DNA of 64,000 nucleotides from Antedon mediterranea. Its lineage: Eukaryota; Echinodermata; Crinoidea; Comatulida; Antedonidae. A model generated the notes under the pieces. It did not search any database and was not told where the DNA came from. It saw only the letters and a program-made list of their open reading frames with translations. Shown in pieces: positions 48,101 to 55,700 of the stretch. The first letter of the stretch is position 1; each line of letters begins with the position of its first letter. Position numbers and translations under genes: made by a program. The DNA is taken from positions 25,336,412-25,400,411 of the forward strand of contig NC_092675.1 of assembly GCF_964355755.1 (NCBI RefSeq), read 5' to 3'.

Positions 48101-48518
48101 TCAATGTGGTTAATTAACTATTGCACTTTAATGTGTTTATACTGACAGTGTTACGATATAGTGGTGAGCTGTATTTATGTATAAATGTACTGGGTATAGC
48201 CTGTAGTTCTTTTCAACTAAACGATTGAAGAGTTTAATGCAAAGCTAAGTGGAATCGTTAAACTAGCTCCTTCCGATAGCATAGCATAATCCACCAGTAG
48301 CATGTGGCTAAAACTAGTCTGCTAAATTGTTCAGACTACATGTGTATACAGCAGGTTGGTACTGTTAATGATGTTGGTCAAAACATAGCATTCAGATTAA
48401 AATAAAAGAACATACTGTACTTACCTGAAATCTGGAAAGTGACGAGTATTGCAATGATAATAATATAAGTTTGTGAAGATGTACAAGTCTGTGAAATTAT
48501 TGCACTAAAAATAGCCAT
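15043..48518 (-). CDS. ADGRL: Latrophilin-type adhesion G-protein-coupled receptor (whole gene)
   Basis: The gene is rebuilt from 22-23 coding exons whose phases all agree. Products are 1,150 residues (read-through of the large last exon) or 1,125 (spliced to 15,043-15,129), counted with the upstream lectin exon. Order: signal peptide (1-31), SUEL/RBL lectin (about 62-155), Thr-rich linker (to 225), HRM (about 241-300), GAIN with GPS cleavage HL|T near 592, seven membrane segments (about 614-857), cytoplasmic tail. The lectin signature [17 protein letters not shown] in TM6 and the tail motif MWDN are latrophilin-like. No olfactomedin domain lies between lectin and HRM, the layout known for invertebrate latrophilins. 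By family the receptor sits at the cell surface, self-cleaves in the GAIN domain, binds teneurin/FLRT-type ligands through its N-terminus and signals through G proteins. Ligands here are inferred. Confidence 0.9.
15505..15626. repeat. Short inverted repeat with a tRNA B-box-like loop
   Basis: 26-nt arms (15,505-15,530 and 15,601-15,626; two mismatches) share GTGTATAC...ACATTGAGAACAC. On the minus strand the 70-nt loop holds GGATTCGAGTCC, close to a tRNA B box. It lies in the intron before the alternative terminal exon. Confidence 0.6.
15630..17142 (-). other. 3'UTR of the read-through isoform / intron of the spliced isoform
   Basis: AT-rich sequence after the stop at 17,143. It is 3'UTR if exon 22 is read through and intron if the internal donor is used. 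Poly(A)-signal complements (TTTATT) occur, for example near 16,593. No other gene was seen. Confidence 0.45.
17143..17789 (-). CDS. ADGRL: Receptor exon 22: cytoplasmic tail, with internal donor
   Basis: Acceptor TTTTTTTTCAG ends at 17,790; entry phase 1 matches exon 21. The frame runs 215 codons to TAA at 17,143. It is acidic and Ser/Glu-rich with repeated NxxEKE/NENIKE segments and looks disordered. Read through, it ends YPLETLL, with Thr at -2 and Leu at 0, a class I PDZ ligand like the -TSL end of vertebrate latrophilins. An in-frame phase-0 GTAAGT (17,304-17,299) would end the exon at 17,305 after GluGluLys. Confidence 0.85.
18664..18730. repeat. Imperfect hairpin in intron 21
   Basis: CTTTCCCGAAACTGG and later AACTGAAC pair with GTTCAGTTTCCAGTTCGGGAGAG across a short T-rich loop. 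It may be a small MITE relic. Confidence 0.5.
18762..18931 (-). CDS. ADGRL: Candidate alternative last exon of the receptor
   Basis: A strong acceptor (TCTCTTTTTCTAG) opens a frame entering in phase 1, as exon 21 requires, with 56 residues before a stop at 18,762. It begins [12 protein letters not shown] and ends basic (RTDYRHKRS...). An inner ACA|GTAAAT could also serve as a donor in phase 0, compatible with exon 23. The composition is plausible but not diagnostic. Confidence 0.3.
19150..19246 (-). CDS. ADGRL: Receptor exon 21: tail segment with MWDN motif
   Basis: Enters in phase 0 after TTTTTTTCATAG and leaves in phase 1 at GTACTG (non-canonical +4). It encodes [15 protein letters not shown] and a Ser/Lys-rich stretch ending NKGSYG. 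This matches the RRMWNDTVRKQSES...LNQG part of vertebrate latrophilin tails and supports orthology beyond the 7TM region. Confidence 0.85.
19439..19570 (-). CDS. ADGRL: Receptor exon 20: membrane-proximal tail
   Basis: 44 codons, phase 0 in and out (donor GTAAGT). Starts [14 protein letters not shown], basic and directly after TM7, then Ser/Thr/Gln-rich. It corresponds to the helix 8 and post-helix region. Confidence 0.88.
19689..19857 (-). CDS. ADGRL: Receptor exon 19: TM6, ECL3, TM7
   Basis: Enters in phase 2 and leaves in phase 0 (GTGAGA). TM6 contains [16 protein letters not shown] and TM7 contains [21 protein letters not shown] before TM6 and HCLMNDKV after TM7 are latrophilin-like. Confidence 0.95.
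20827..20856 (-). CDS. ADGRL: Candidate 30-nt microexon in cytoplasmic loop 3
   Basis: A 30-nt stretch is bounded by an acceptor (TACTTTCAATCACAG) and a perfect GTAAGT donor. It sits between exons 18 (out phase 2) and 19 (in phase 2) and keeps the frame. It would insert ten residues ([10 protein letters not shown]) just before TM6, in the loop that contacts G proteins. Confidence 0.5.
20860..23148 (-). other. Intron 18, no gene seen
   Basis: AT-rich intron apart from the microexon. A moderately GC-rich block (about 21,890-22,030) and an open stretch (22,576-22,860) look like old repeat DNA; neither carries a recognisable protein. Confidence 0.45.
23149..23246 (-). CDS. ADGRL: Receptor exon 18: TM5 end and cytoplasmic loop 3
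   Basis: Enters in phase 0 (acceptor TTTTTCTTAG) and leaves in phase 2 (GTAAGT). Encodes [15 protein letters not shown], the end of TM5, then a basic loop with [11 protein letters not shown]. Confidence 0.93.
24494..24560 (-). CDS. ADGRL: Receptor exon 17: ECL2 and TM5 start
   Basis: Enters in phase 2 and leaves in phase 0 (GTAAGA). [16 protein letters not shown] carries the CW motif of extracellular loop 2, which in class B/adhesion receptors forms a disulfide with TM3, followed by the start of TM5. Confidence 0.93.
24561..25745 (-). other. Intron 16 part, nothing recognised
   Basis: AT-rich intron between exon 17 and the MITE at 25,746. No alternative exon with compatible phases was found. 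Confidence 0.4.
25746..26585. mobile_element. 840-bp DNA element with perfect 29-bp TIRs
   Basis: The termini TACCGTATATTTCGGTGTAT... (25,746-25,774) and their exact reverse complement (26,557-26,585) are perfect over 29 bp. A further copy of the inner GTATAAGACGCAC motif lies at about 25,833. The terminal TA on both sides would fit a TA target duplication (Tc1/mariner-like), but the superfamily is not proven. The centre is locally GC-rich with TAGGCCTA motifs; no intact transposase. It ends about 85 bp from receptor exon 16. Confidence 0.85.
26670..26736 (-). CDS. ADGRL: Receptor exon 16: TM4
   Basis: Enters in phase 1 and leaves in phase 2 (GTAAGT). Encodes [18 protein letters not shown], the end of TM4 and the start of extracellular loop 2. 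Confidence 0.92.
26775..27540 (-). repeat. Probable LINE 3' end and AT-rich intron 15
   Basis: A heptamer-like run (GAATACAGAATACAG) followed by AAATTTATTGGTCC is, on the minus strand, a typical non-LTR 3' end with a short repeated tail. No RT coding was recognised upstream. The rest is AT-rich. Confidence 0.35.
27645..27798 (-). CDS. ADGRL: Receptor exon 15: TM3 and loop 2
   Basis: Enters in phase 0 and leaves in phase 1. [20 protein letters not shown] is the TM3 signature of adhesion receptors, followed by [19 protein letters not shown] leading into TM4. Confidence 0.95.
28354..28456 (-). CDS. ADGRL: Receptor exon 14: TM2
   Basis: Enters in phase 2 and leaves in phase 0 (GTAAGT). Encodes [20 protein letters not shown] and FVFLIGID: loop 1 with the conserved IHKNL segment, then TM2. 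Confidence 0.95.
28457..29526 (-). other. Intron 13, nothing recognised
   Basis: AT-rich intron. No repeat or exon candidate could be supported. Confidence 0.4.
29527..29630 (-). CDS. ADGRL: Receptor exon 13: TM1
   Basis: Enters in phase 0 and leaves in phase 2 (GTAAGT). Encodes [19 protein letters not shown] and the rest of TM1, just after the tethered-agonist stalk in exon 12. Confidence 0.95.
29640..29757 (-). mobile_element. tRNA-derived SINE-like copy next to the TM1 exon
   Basis: On the minus strand, GCCCCAGTGGTCTAATGGTTAG looks like a tRNA 5' half with A box. An anticodon-stem-like TCTGC...GCAGA and a degenerate B box (GGTTCCGGG) follow. It lies just upstream of the exon 13 acceptor and may have shaped its pyrimidine tract. 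Confidence 0.6.
30293..30413 (-). CDS. ADGRL: Receptor exon 12: GPS autoproteolysis site and stalk
   Basis: Enters in phase 2 and leaves in phase 0 (GTTAGT). Contains GEWSSEGC, then [16 protein letters not shown]. The HL|T triad is the complete GPS cleavage motif, so self-cleavage is expected. TNFAIIMDV after it is the tethered agonist. Confidence 0.96.
30500..31240 (-). repeat. Cluster of SINE-like fragments and (TA)n runs
   Basis: A tRNA-like head with B box (GGTTCGAATC complement at 30,594-30,604) and tail sequences of the CAGTATATTGCC / CAGTATATCACCGGG type recur at about 30,510, 30,950 and 31,050. They are mixed with (TA)n runs and two copies of the dispersed repeat also seen at 7,185-7,340. 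All lie in intron 11. Confidence 0.55.
31768..31820 (-). CDS. ADGRL: Receptor exon 11: GAIN, pre-GPS
   Basis: Enters in phase 0 and leaves in phase 2 (GTATTT, weak). [13 protein letters not shown] is the conserved PxCxFW start of the GPS region and holds its first cysteine and tryptophan. Confidence 0.93.
32396..32520 (-). repeat. Non-LTR retrotransposon 3' end
   Basis: The heptamer ACAAGAT repeats, then AACTTTATTGTCAAAATTG. On the minus strand this is a LINE 3' terminus (poly(A)-like AATAAAGTT plus an (ATCTTGT)n tail). No coding part remains. Confidence 0.5.
32805..32992 (-). CDS. ADGRL: Receptor exon 10: GAIN domain B
   Basis: Enters in phase 1 and leaves in phase 0 (GTAAGG). [15 protein letters not shown], then [11 protein letters not shown] and [11 protein letters not shown] are GAIN beta-strand motifs. 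Choosing the next AG downstream would hit a stop, so this acceptor is fixed. Confidence 0.94.
33580..33850 (-). mobile_element. 5S-rRNA-derived SINE-like copy
   Basis: On the minus strand, 33,781-33,730 matches the 3' half of animal 5S rRNA (recalled consensus): GGGCCTGGTTAG...ATGGGAGACC...GGGTGCTGTA, about 44 of 52 positions, including the internal box C promoter. The flanking ~130 bp downstream is unique-looking and GC-richer than the intron. The 5' half of 5S is not recognisable, so this is a SINE3/DeuSINE-type element or a 5S pseudogene, not a working 5S gene. Confidence 0.65.
34179..34340 (-). CDS. ADGRL: Receptor exon 9: GAIN
   Basis: Phase 1 in and out. Encodes [18 protein letters not shown] and later [12 protein letters not shown], in the helix-to-strand part of GAIN. 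Several Asn-X-Thr sites suggest glycosylation. Confidence 0.9.
34610..34793 (-). CDS. ADGRL: Receptor exon 8: GAIN subdomain A
   Basis: Enters in phase 0 and leaves in phase 1 (GTAAGT). [19 protein letters not shown], then [11 protein letters not shown] is the helical GAIN-A pattern (W.dL....r...at.Ll...E..a..la). Confidence 0.93.
34800..36180 (-). other. Intron 7, no gene seen
   Basis: AT-rich; a loosely repeated GTGTGCTGTA pattern occurs at about 35,980-36,080. Nothing coding recognised. Confidence 0.4.
36187..36378 (-). CDS. ADGRL: Receptor exon 7: GAIN subdomain A start
   Basis: 64 codons, phase 0 in and out (GTGAGG). Encodes [20 protein letters not shown] and [18 protein letters not shown]: the first GAIN helices, including the conserved GGD segment. 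Confidence 0.94.
36698..36804 (-). CDS. ADGRL: Receptor exon 6: HRM second half
   Basis: Enters in phase 1 and leaves in phase 0 (GTAAGA). [27 protein letters not shown] completes the hormone-receptor motif with its last two cysteines and conserved tryptophans. Confidence 0.94.
37306..37437 (-). CDS. ADGRL: Receptor exon 5: HRM first half
   Basis: Phase 1 in and out. [20 protein letters not shown], then PCPEGTTG carries the first HRM cysteines and the GVTW motif. Confidence 0.94.
37900..38109 (-). CDS. ADGRL: Receptor exon 4: Thr-rich mucin-like linker
   Basis: Phase 1 in and out. Seventy residues rich in Thr/Pro/Ser with an acidic patch ([10 protein letters not shown]), a likely O-glycosylated stalk between lectin and HRM. 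Two donors 12 nt apart (exon end 37,900 or 37,888) share the same phase, so a four-residue variant is possible. Confidence 0.88.
38110..39322 (-). other. Intron 3, nothing recognised
   Basis: Very AT-rich. No exon or repeat could be supported. Confidence 0.4.
39323..39444 (-). CDS. ADGRL: Receptor exon 3b: alternative second half of the lectin domain
   Basis: 122 nt, phase 2 in, phase 1 out. Encodes [20 protein letters not shown], then [16 protein letters not shown]: the final cysteines and the DPCP...KYLEV motif of a SUEL/RBL domain. It duplicates the role of exon 3a (43,821-43,936) with a different loop and fits exons 2 and 4 equally well. Confidence 0.92.
40193..40528 (+). CDS. Unidentified open frame on the opposite strand
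   Basis: About 110 codons from an ATG at 40,193. It begins [20 protein letters not shown], followed by [27 protein letters not shown] donor-like site after ...FPNQ could end a first exon. No family recognised, no partner exon found. It may be a nested gene fragment or chance. Confidence 0.22.
41044..41882. mobile_element. 839-bp TIR element with TATACCGTATA palindrome arrays
   Basis: The ends GGCCCCGTTTCTGCTGCC (41,044) and GGCAGCAGAAACAGGGCC (ending 41,882) are 18-bp inverted repeats with one mismatch. Both are flanked by AAA, a possible 3-bp target duplication. Inside each end lie several copies of the palindrome TATACCGTATA, including a 24-bp perfect palindrome at 41,067-41,090. The middle has short open frames but no recognisable transposase. 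PIF/Harbinger-like is one option. Confidence 0.75.
41883..43820 (-). other. Intron between exons 3a and 3b, no further lectin exon seen
   Basis: Checked for more copies of the lectin-end exon (DPCP/KYLEV coding) with none found. A short doubled GGTGTGGCCT motif lies at about 42,261-42,296. Otherwise AT-rich. Confidence 0.4.
43821..43936 (-). CDS. ADGRL: Receptor exon 3a: second half of the lectin domain
   Basis: 116 nt, acceptor ending TGTATTAG, donor GTAAGT, phase 2 in, phase 1 out. Encodes [20 protein letters not shown], then [15 protein letters not shown], nearer to the usual SUEL ending ([14 protein letters not shown]) than exon 3b. It sits 500 nt after exon 2 and is likely the default. 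Joining 3a to 3b breaks the frame, so only one can be used. Confidence 0.9.
44437..44692 (-). CDS. ADGRL: Receptor exon 2: first half of the SUEL/RBL lectin domain
   Basis: Enters in phase 1 and leaves in phase 2. A basic linker (QQRIKRD) precedes [24 protein letters not shown] and [21 protein letters not shown] and the closing SQR(C) are signature segments of the rhamnose-binding-like lectin domain of latrophilins, which in vertebrates contacts teneurin. Confidence 0.95.
44693..48424 (-). other. Intron 1
   Basis: 3.7-kb AT-rich first coding intron. It holds low-complexity DNA at 47,500-47,700 and a motif GGGGACACTTTC-like pair (45,606 and 46,120) suggesting old repeats. No exon with compatible phases. 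Confidence 0.45.
47500..47700. repeat. Purine-rich low-complexity tract
   Basis: About 200 bp of irregular GAAAA/AACAAAAA/TGAGGAAAAC runs, almost free of pyrimidines on the plus strand. The overlapping minus-strand frames are Phe/Leu/Ser-rich by-products. Confidence 0.7.
48425..48518 (-). CDS. ADGRL: Receptor exon 1: start codon and signal peptide
   Basis: ATG at 48,518 in context CCAAAATGG. The first 31 residues include a hydrophobic core ([14 protein letters not shown]), a signal peptide. The donor CAG|GTAAG ends the exon in phase 1, matching exon 2. No in-frame ATG with better context was seen just upstream. Confidence 0.85.
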
Positions 48519-48830
48519 TTTGGTAGATATCCAAGGAATCCAAATAAATAATTTAACAATAAGAAAACTTCCACCTTTAGCAGTATACCAGTGACAATGT
48601 TATATCGATGCTGCGTGTAATCCAAGGCATCATAGTTTATTATTCATCATAAGAGCAAAGCCAACATAGCGGTGGCAAGTGATCAATAATGTCCAAGTAG
48701 ATTCTTGTGCAAAGATTATCTTGTGTTAGCCCTCAAGCCGTTGAGCTTTTCTGCATCAGGAAACTTAAATCCCACTCAGAAATCAGTAAAAACTACTGGC
48801 AAGTGACAAAGGCTTGACCTTATGACCTGA
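48519..48830 (-). promoter_or_regulatory. Probable 5'UTR of the receptor gene
   Basis: Less AT-rich than its surroundings and directly upstream of the start codon. An acceptor-like TTTCTTTTTCATCGTCAG near 48,830 hints that it is a spliced 5'UTR exon with the promoter further out. The promoter was not located. Confidence 0.35.
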
Positions 48831-50990
48831 CGATGAAAAAGAAAGTCTCACATTACAAAATGATAGAAAATATATGAAATCTGCAAGTTGTTGTTAAGCT
48901 CATGGTTATTCTTTCTCCGCAATATAGTTCTATAGATAAATAATACAATAAAATACAATACATTTTTACACTACTATTCTATTCAATAAAATTCATCTCA
49001 TTCAAATCAATTTTTATTGTTTAAAGAAAAATTATCATCATACATTATTGTACAACCAACCAAAAGAACATTTCTTTGCTACAATATACATACGATACCA
49101 TAGTAACTGATAAATAAAAAATAACATCAATACAATAGCTTCATTTTCCTATAGAATTAAATCATAAAAAAATGGTTAATGGTAAATCATGGTTTGTTAA
49201 CAAACAAATTTAAAAAAAAAAAAAACTTTATTGACGCTGGGAAACCCACGATTCTATGTTTTATGACAAAGATACTAGGGATGTAGGGTTTTGGAGATTG
49301 ATTTACAGACAGCTAGTTCAATGAAGAGTACAAATACAATACTTTGGTAAATAAAACCAAAATATTGACAGAATAAATGAATGAATGAATGCACTATACA
49401 ATTTCATGCATCATCTGTCCACAGAAAGCGTCTGAAGTGAAAATATGAAACTTGGTCAATCAATAGATTAAAGCAATAAAAACAATGGAACAGCTTTAGA
49501 ATATGGACTTATCAACCTGACTGTAGAAGCACAGCCTTATTTTATATTACTAGTTATATAATATAAACCATGTCAGAATTTGTAATATCGCTGTTAATGT
49601 TGTCACAATCGCATGGCAATGAACAAACTAACAACTCAGCAGCTGGATAAACTGCCTTTTTGACGTCAACATCAATCGTCAAACGATTTTGATTATTTAG
49701 ATATACAAACTTGCCGAGAGAATTTTACATTGTAAACTTTCAAGTTATTGATCACTTCAGAAAATTAGAAAATGAACATTGTGTAATTGTAACCTAAAAA
49801 TATCTATGCGTTTTAATAAAGTGAACAGCAAAGCACAAAGTAGAGTAGTAGATCGTGATTGAATCAAGGTTGCAGTCATTATAAAGGATAAGTGCTTCGT
49901 TTGTTCACAAACTAAAACAAAAATTAGATAACTAGTCAAATATACTAATATCTATAACAGAGGTAGACTGAAAAGGTTCAACTTTGTCATTTTTAATGAT
50001 TTAACTTTTAAAAAGGAACAAAATAACTGTGACATCCTAATATTAGGTTTTAGAAACAAGTACTTACAGGAAAAATGCAAATACAGGTAAATTTATTATT
50101 ATAGGGTCAATACATGCATGTTTTTAATTTCAATAATCACAAGCTTATTTACAGTATCAAGGATATGATATCGTAAACAATGACCTGAAATACAGTATGA
50201 CAACCTAAACAGAATTTGGATGTATTTAAAATCTACATGTGAAGGTAATCAGAAGAACCTTTAAGTTTCAATTAAGTTCATTAACTATAAATACTTAGAT
50301 CAATAAGCCAATTCATCAATGTTCCTATGTTATAGAAGGAAGCAATAAATAATATTTACTAATACATCAACTAAGGCATGTGTTCAATGACGTCAAACTT
50401 AACAAAATACTGTTTAATAAATAATAGGGGAAGACTAATTCTTAGCTAACAGACAGTTGGGAATTTTACAGGGATGCAATCAAGAACATCAATTACACAT
50501 AGCTCAATGCTATACAGTTTCAGGCCCTAATTGGTAAAACTACAGAATATATATGTAGGCTTATAAATCATTCACTATCCAACTCCTCTGGGTCAAGTCC
50601 CCCACTGAAGGCAGTAGAATGAGAGGCTGTCCATTAACTTCCAAGGATGTATCAGTGTCATATGAAGCACATACACACTCTATACAACACCTTCTTCGTG
50701 TTTTACACCCACTGGCATTGTATAAGATGTATTCAAGGACATCATATTATCTTTTATTATAAATCAAGAAGTATAACATCTTGCATCATATATCTCATCT
50801 TATATCCATTAAAATAGACAGTTATATCGATTTATAAAAGATTACATGTGTGCTATATAAAAAAGTAAAAAATCTATCATATCATTGATGATACCTTTGT
50901 TCAATCACTTTTGGGTGCACAGCCATATTCTAAAGATAGCTTCATCCCATAATACAATGAATGCACTTCAATAAAAAATGGCTCATGGTA
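48831..50990. other. Upstream flank of the receptor gene, nothing recognised
   Basis: AT-rich; no gene, array or RNA recognised. It may contain the first noncoding part of the receptor transcript. Confidence 0.4.
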
Positions 50991-51003
50991 CATAAATAAA
51001 TCA

Positions 51004-51590
51004 TACGTTAAACATACTTGGTCCCCGAGTTTATCCAAAGCACAATCTGACCAAATCGAACATGTCCAAAGAAGAGCGTGTAACATAATATGCCCCGATG
51101 GTACCTCGTATGCTGATACCTGCAGATACCTTAACATCATCACTCTATCTGAACGCCGCGAGAAGTTGTCAAGAAAATTCTTTGATAAAATGAAAAAAGA
51201 AGATCATATATTACACTCTCTCTTACCTAAACCTCCCACACACAACCATCAGCTCCGACGCGTTAGATCGTTCACCCTCCCCAAAGTCCGGACACAACGC
51301 ACAAAAAACTTCATTACTTTCCACAGAGTTTTCAATGATTGGTGAATGATCAGTAACTGAGTTATGATAAGCAAATTGTGAACCCCTATTGGTTTGTGTT
51401 ACTGTACTGTACTATGATGGCCATTGAAAGACTGATTTGTGGACTATGATTTATTTTAGTATTACTTGTTTGGACTGTGTTATATTATGTGTTTACATAT
51501 TTACTATTATATTTATGTCAACTTCATCACTGCTTACTTGATGCAATAAAGGAAATAAATAAATAAATAATAAATAATAAATAAACACTA
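51004..51590 (+). mobile_element. 5'-truncated non-LTR retrotransposon (CR1/Jockey-like), C-terminal end
   Basis: The frame 51,013-51,345 encodes the thumb/C-terminal part of a reverse transcriptase: WSPSLSKAQSDQIEHVQRRA, then NIITLSERREKLSRKFFDKM, HSLLPKPP and LPKVRTQRTKNFI, ending in W-stop. This SL..RR..L..KFF and R..R..NFI pattern is typical of CR1/Jockey-group LINEs. A 3'UTR of about 200 bp follows and ends in (AAATAAAT)n at 51,545-51,590. The finger, palm and endonuclease parts are missing, so it is dead on arrival. Confidence 0.85.
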
Positions 51591-52654
51591 ATAATGGACT
51601 TAATTGATAGGTGGCATGGTAACACCTTAATATTAAGTAAAAAAACAAAAAAACATCTTTGCCTGGAACTGGTCCAAACTTTGGAGGATAACATCACCAC
51701 ACTAATCTTGTCCTCACTGATGATAGTCCCTGGTGTCCAAGCTAGCTAGTTAAATGGTATCTATTCATTCAAGGTTAGTATGCCTGGTGTTATGAAATGT
51801 TACAAAATTACATTATGGATATTATATTAGAAAACCATCCATGGATGCAATTTAGCTGATAAGTATTAAATGGAAATGCATTAAAACCACGCAATTTACC
51901 CCCAGTTTACTGAAAGGTTGAAGGACATATCTGTTCATTACATTGCATAAAAATACAATATGGTAAATATTATGCAACTAAACATTTGTCAATACTGTAG
52001 TGATTTTTACAGTGATAGGTACTGTAGCTAACTGCATACATCATCCATTTATGGATATTAACTCACAGTTATTATCGGGGATGACACCCTATTTTATCTA
52101 AAAAAAACAGGATACAAAGATATCACATACAAATGATTATTCGATACAATCTTTTTTGTTTTACTTTTTGCATTTAAATGAAGAATGGCAAATTATACAT
52201 AACATGCAGTAACATAATCCATTATAAAAACTTGTATCAGTCATACACTAATAAAATACTTTTAGAATGTCTTTTTAAATTAATATCCCCAATTCACCTG
52301 TAAAAGGTGGTTCAATAACAGGTTAAACATTCCAAGGATAGAAAGGTGCTATATAAATATGACACCTCTATATAATATTATAATATATATTGCATGATAT
52401 AATGTTAGTTTGATTCCCAATGGCATAAACCAGAATATATTTCCTTTTTGACAACAAAACTCTATGTATTACATATTTTTCAGCTCAGCTAATAAACTTG
52501 TTTTATGAGATACAAGTTTTATTTTATTACTAGAGTACACCAGTAATTTGTTAGTAACAAATGGTGAATAGGAAGAATGTCTTTATTTTAAGTTATGGTA
52601 AACACCTTCATTTTCATTTTCAATATTTAACAATCTAAAATTAAATACTAATAC

Positions 52655-52740
52655 AGTAATAAGATAAGATAAAATAAGATAAGATTTATAAAGCGCACAT
52701 ATCCACAAAGTGCTTAAGGCGCTTGTGAAAACCATGAAAA
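52655..52740 (-). repeat. LINE 3' end with (AAGAT)n tail
   Basis: AAGATAAGATAAAATAAGAT, then TTTATAAAGCGCACATATCC and AAAGTGCTTAAGGCGCTT. On the minus strand this reads as a retrotransposon 3' end with a pentamer tail. No coding remains. Confidence 0.5.
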
Positions 52741-52749
52741 ATACTAACT

Positions 52750-55700
52750 TGAAACTAAAAAAAAAAAATAAATAGGTACCATACTGTAAATTTCAGATAT
52801 TTTCATACATCTTTTACATTACAACATTTTCCTTATTATCTGCATCTTGTTACTGTCATTGCACAATGACAGATAGCAATTTAATGTACAATATCTGACA
52901 CACTGTAACTATATAGATTACTAATTTATGGAAATCACAGTCATCATAATACTCAAGTTCAACAACGCTTTATCCAGATTAAAAACAATCAAAATGAAAT
53001 GTTACTCATTGAAATGTAGGTCGAAAATAAAACTACAGATAATAAATTTGTAGTTCTGTAGTTATTCATGTACTAGGATAGCTGTAATTAATCAAAATAT
53101 ATCCAATATATAATAGAAACAAGTTGATATTAAAAAAAACTTTTCATCTTTTATTACAAAGAAAAACTGAAATCAAAGTAAATTTCTTTTTAGTATAACA
53201 CTAAAGTACATGATGTGCTACATGAACAACTAAACAGAAAATAAATTAAATTAATAAATTCTCTGATTATCCCACTCATTATTTGGAATAAGTTTGATAC
53301 TAAATTAAATTAATTTTACCAATCTAGGGTTAGACAGCTTCTGGCCATAAATTCTATTTACAAATTTGCAAATTAAAAATATATTTATCGTTACATGTTG
53401 ATTAACACGATAATAAATTTGTGCTTGGTACAGGTGGTTTATCAACAAACAAAATATATTTGCCTACGGTTAGAAATACCAGTGCACGTATTATTAATAC
53501 AAGTTATTAAATAACTTATGAAGGCCACATCAAACTAACGAAAACAAATTGGAAAAAAACCACAGGATTTTATTTTTAAAGGTAGAATTTTAAAAGCAAC
53601 CATGTGGAATATACACATAAAGGCTATGCTCTAGGGTGAATTGAAAAGAAGACCAATTTCCCACAGATGTTTAGGTAGTTTAACAATAGGTGATCATGTT
53701 ATTATGGTAAGTATACAGACTTACAGTAATAATATTAATAATGTAAAATTACTACCATTTACCTGAACCTATCATTGGCTCTTTACATTAATAGGAATGA
53801 ATTTTAAAAAGCAAAGGATTCTTATTTGAACTAACTGCACATTGAAATACAACTATACATTACTGTATGTTTTACATAAACATAACATACAAAAATTATC
53901 TTCCCACATATTACCTTTTATTGTGAGTTTGTATATAATGAATGTATGTCATCTTCACACTTATTACTGTGCCATTTATTGTAAGCTTGTAATGTCTGAC
54001 ATCTTTAACATTTGTTAACAGTCTTTTCCAACAAATTAGGACCAATCCATTGGGTCCCAAAAAGGTAATTTGTTTATTTAACTTGAGAATTTTATTATGA
54101 CTAAATGTATATATTGGACCAGTAATTTCAATATAAATATTAAAGACTAGCTAATAGGAATTTTACCAGATATTGTTTAAACTATACTGTATTTCAGGAC
54201 ATGGAATTAGAATCCAGTCTTTCCCACATGAACATATCACAAGTAAATGACAGAAATATTCTTTCATTTGTTGATATTTTGGTGTCACAATCTTTATGTT
54301 AAAAGGCAAACTGGTATTTGTACAAGCATGAGCAAACTTACCAATATCCGCCATTCAAATTTTCCCAATATTTGTTTAATAACTGCTGCAGTCAAATGCT
54401 ATAACATCCATGCTTCAGTAGCTTATCATATTAAATCATAACTAATAATATATGAAGTTGATTACTTAATGTTTATAACAGGTTGCTGTTAGTGCGACTG
54501 ATGACTCTTAACCACCAACGCATCCTTAGTTTGTATAGCTTATCGTTAGTAGTACACTCTGCCTCACTTCAGCTGATAGAAATATCGCTATGGCGCTCTG
54601 CACACAATGAGAAGCGATATGGCTGAGTGACCACATTGAAAGGGTTCGTTATAACAAATGAACGGCTTTGTCAATGGATCTTTAGCACCATTAAAACCAA
54701 ATAGTATAAAGAAAAAGAAAATCTGCTATAATGTTTTTCGATCCTGTCATTTAAATATTATAAACAAGTTATTATCGAAAATCTAATGATGATGATCCAT
54801 TGCAAACAACAAAATGGAAAAAAAGTGTCACCAAATAAAATTTAAAACAAATCCTGTTGCTGGTGTGTGAACAAAAAGAAGTATTAAGATAAATCTAATT
54901 AAAGAATTGATGGATTTGGATTTATATTAATACATATTTCAATTTTAATTTACTATAAATTGATCATGAATAATTGAAATTACGGTTAGCTGAATTTTAA
55001 TTGTAGTAAAAAATATTCAATAATTAGGATACCTATATGTGTGATATGATTGGGCGCTTTAAAATATTAAATCTACGGTACTCCAAATGTGACTAAAACA
55101 GAATGAAAGTAAATAGTAACAAAGGAATACAAAAACTAATGACATTGAGAAAAGATAGAAGATTATGACAGACCAAAGTGGTATGTCATTGTTGTTTTAA
55201 TAGTGTGAATGTAAAACTAAATTGGCTGTTTAAAAATTGAGTGAATTCAGCTACGGAACAATGAACAACTTTAGGTACCGGTAATTGGAAAAAAAGTATA
55301 TGTGTTTTAAAAGCATTGTTGGGACAACTGCTTTAATAGGTTTATCTATTTAAATCAATGTTTAATTTGAACTACTATTGTTGCATTTACCATAGTATTA
55401 TTACGGCAAAAGAACTCCAAAAAAACTAATTAGAAAATTTAAATTATCTATAAATCTAGCCACACAATTTTTATGGCAACTCTTAATACAATATTTTAAT
55501 TTCCAAATTATACACAGAATATTTTGATTTTCGATCATTATGTCCATAGAGGAAAGAATAATTCCGTCTGATCAAAATCTGTATTTATCTATTATCTAAC
55601 TAATCCATGACAGCCTAGGGTAATGGTACTCTACTCATTAATCTTATATACCACATTTTCAATCATCCCTATTTAAAAAAAATGTCATAAGAATGCATTT

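Noticed and set aside
54480-54640. Upstream promoter or first exon of the receptor gene
   Set aside because: Less AT-rich but no TATA, initiator or donor tied to the receptor exons. The CCAAT-like boxes near 60,350 are equally unanchored.
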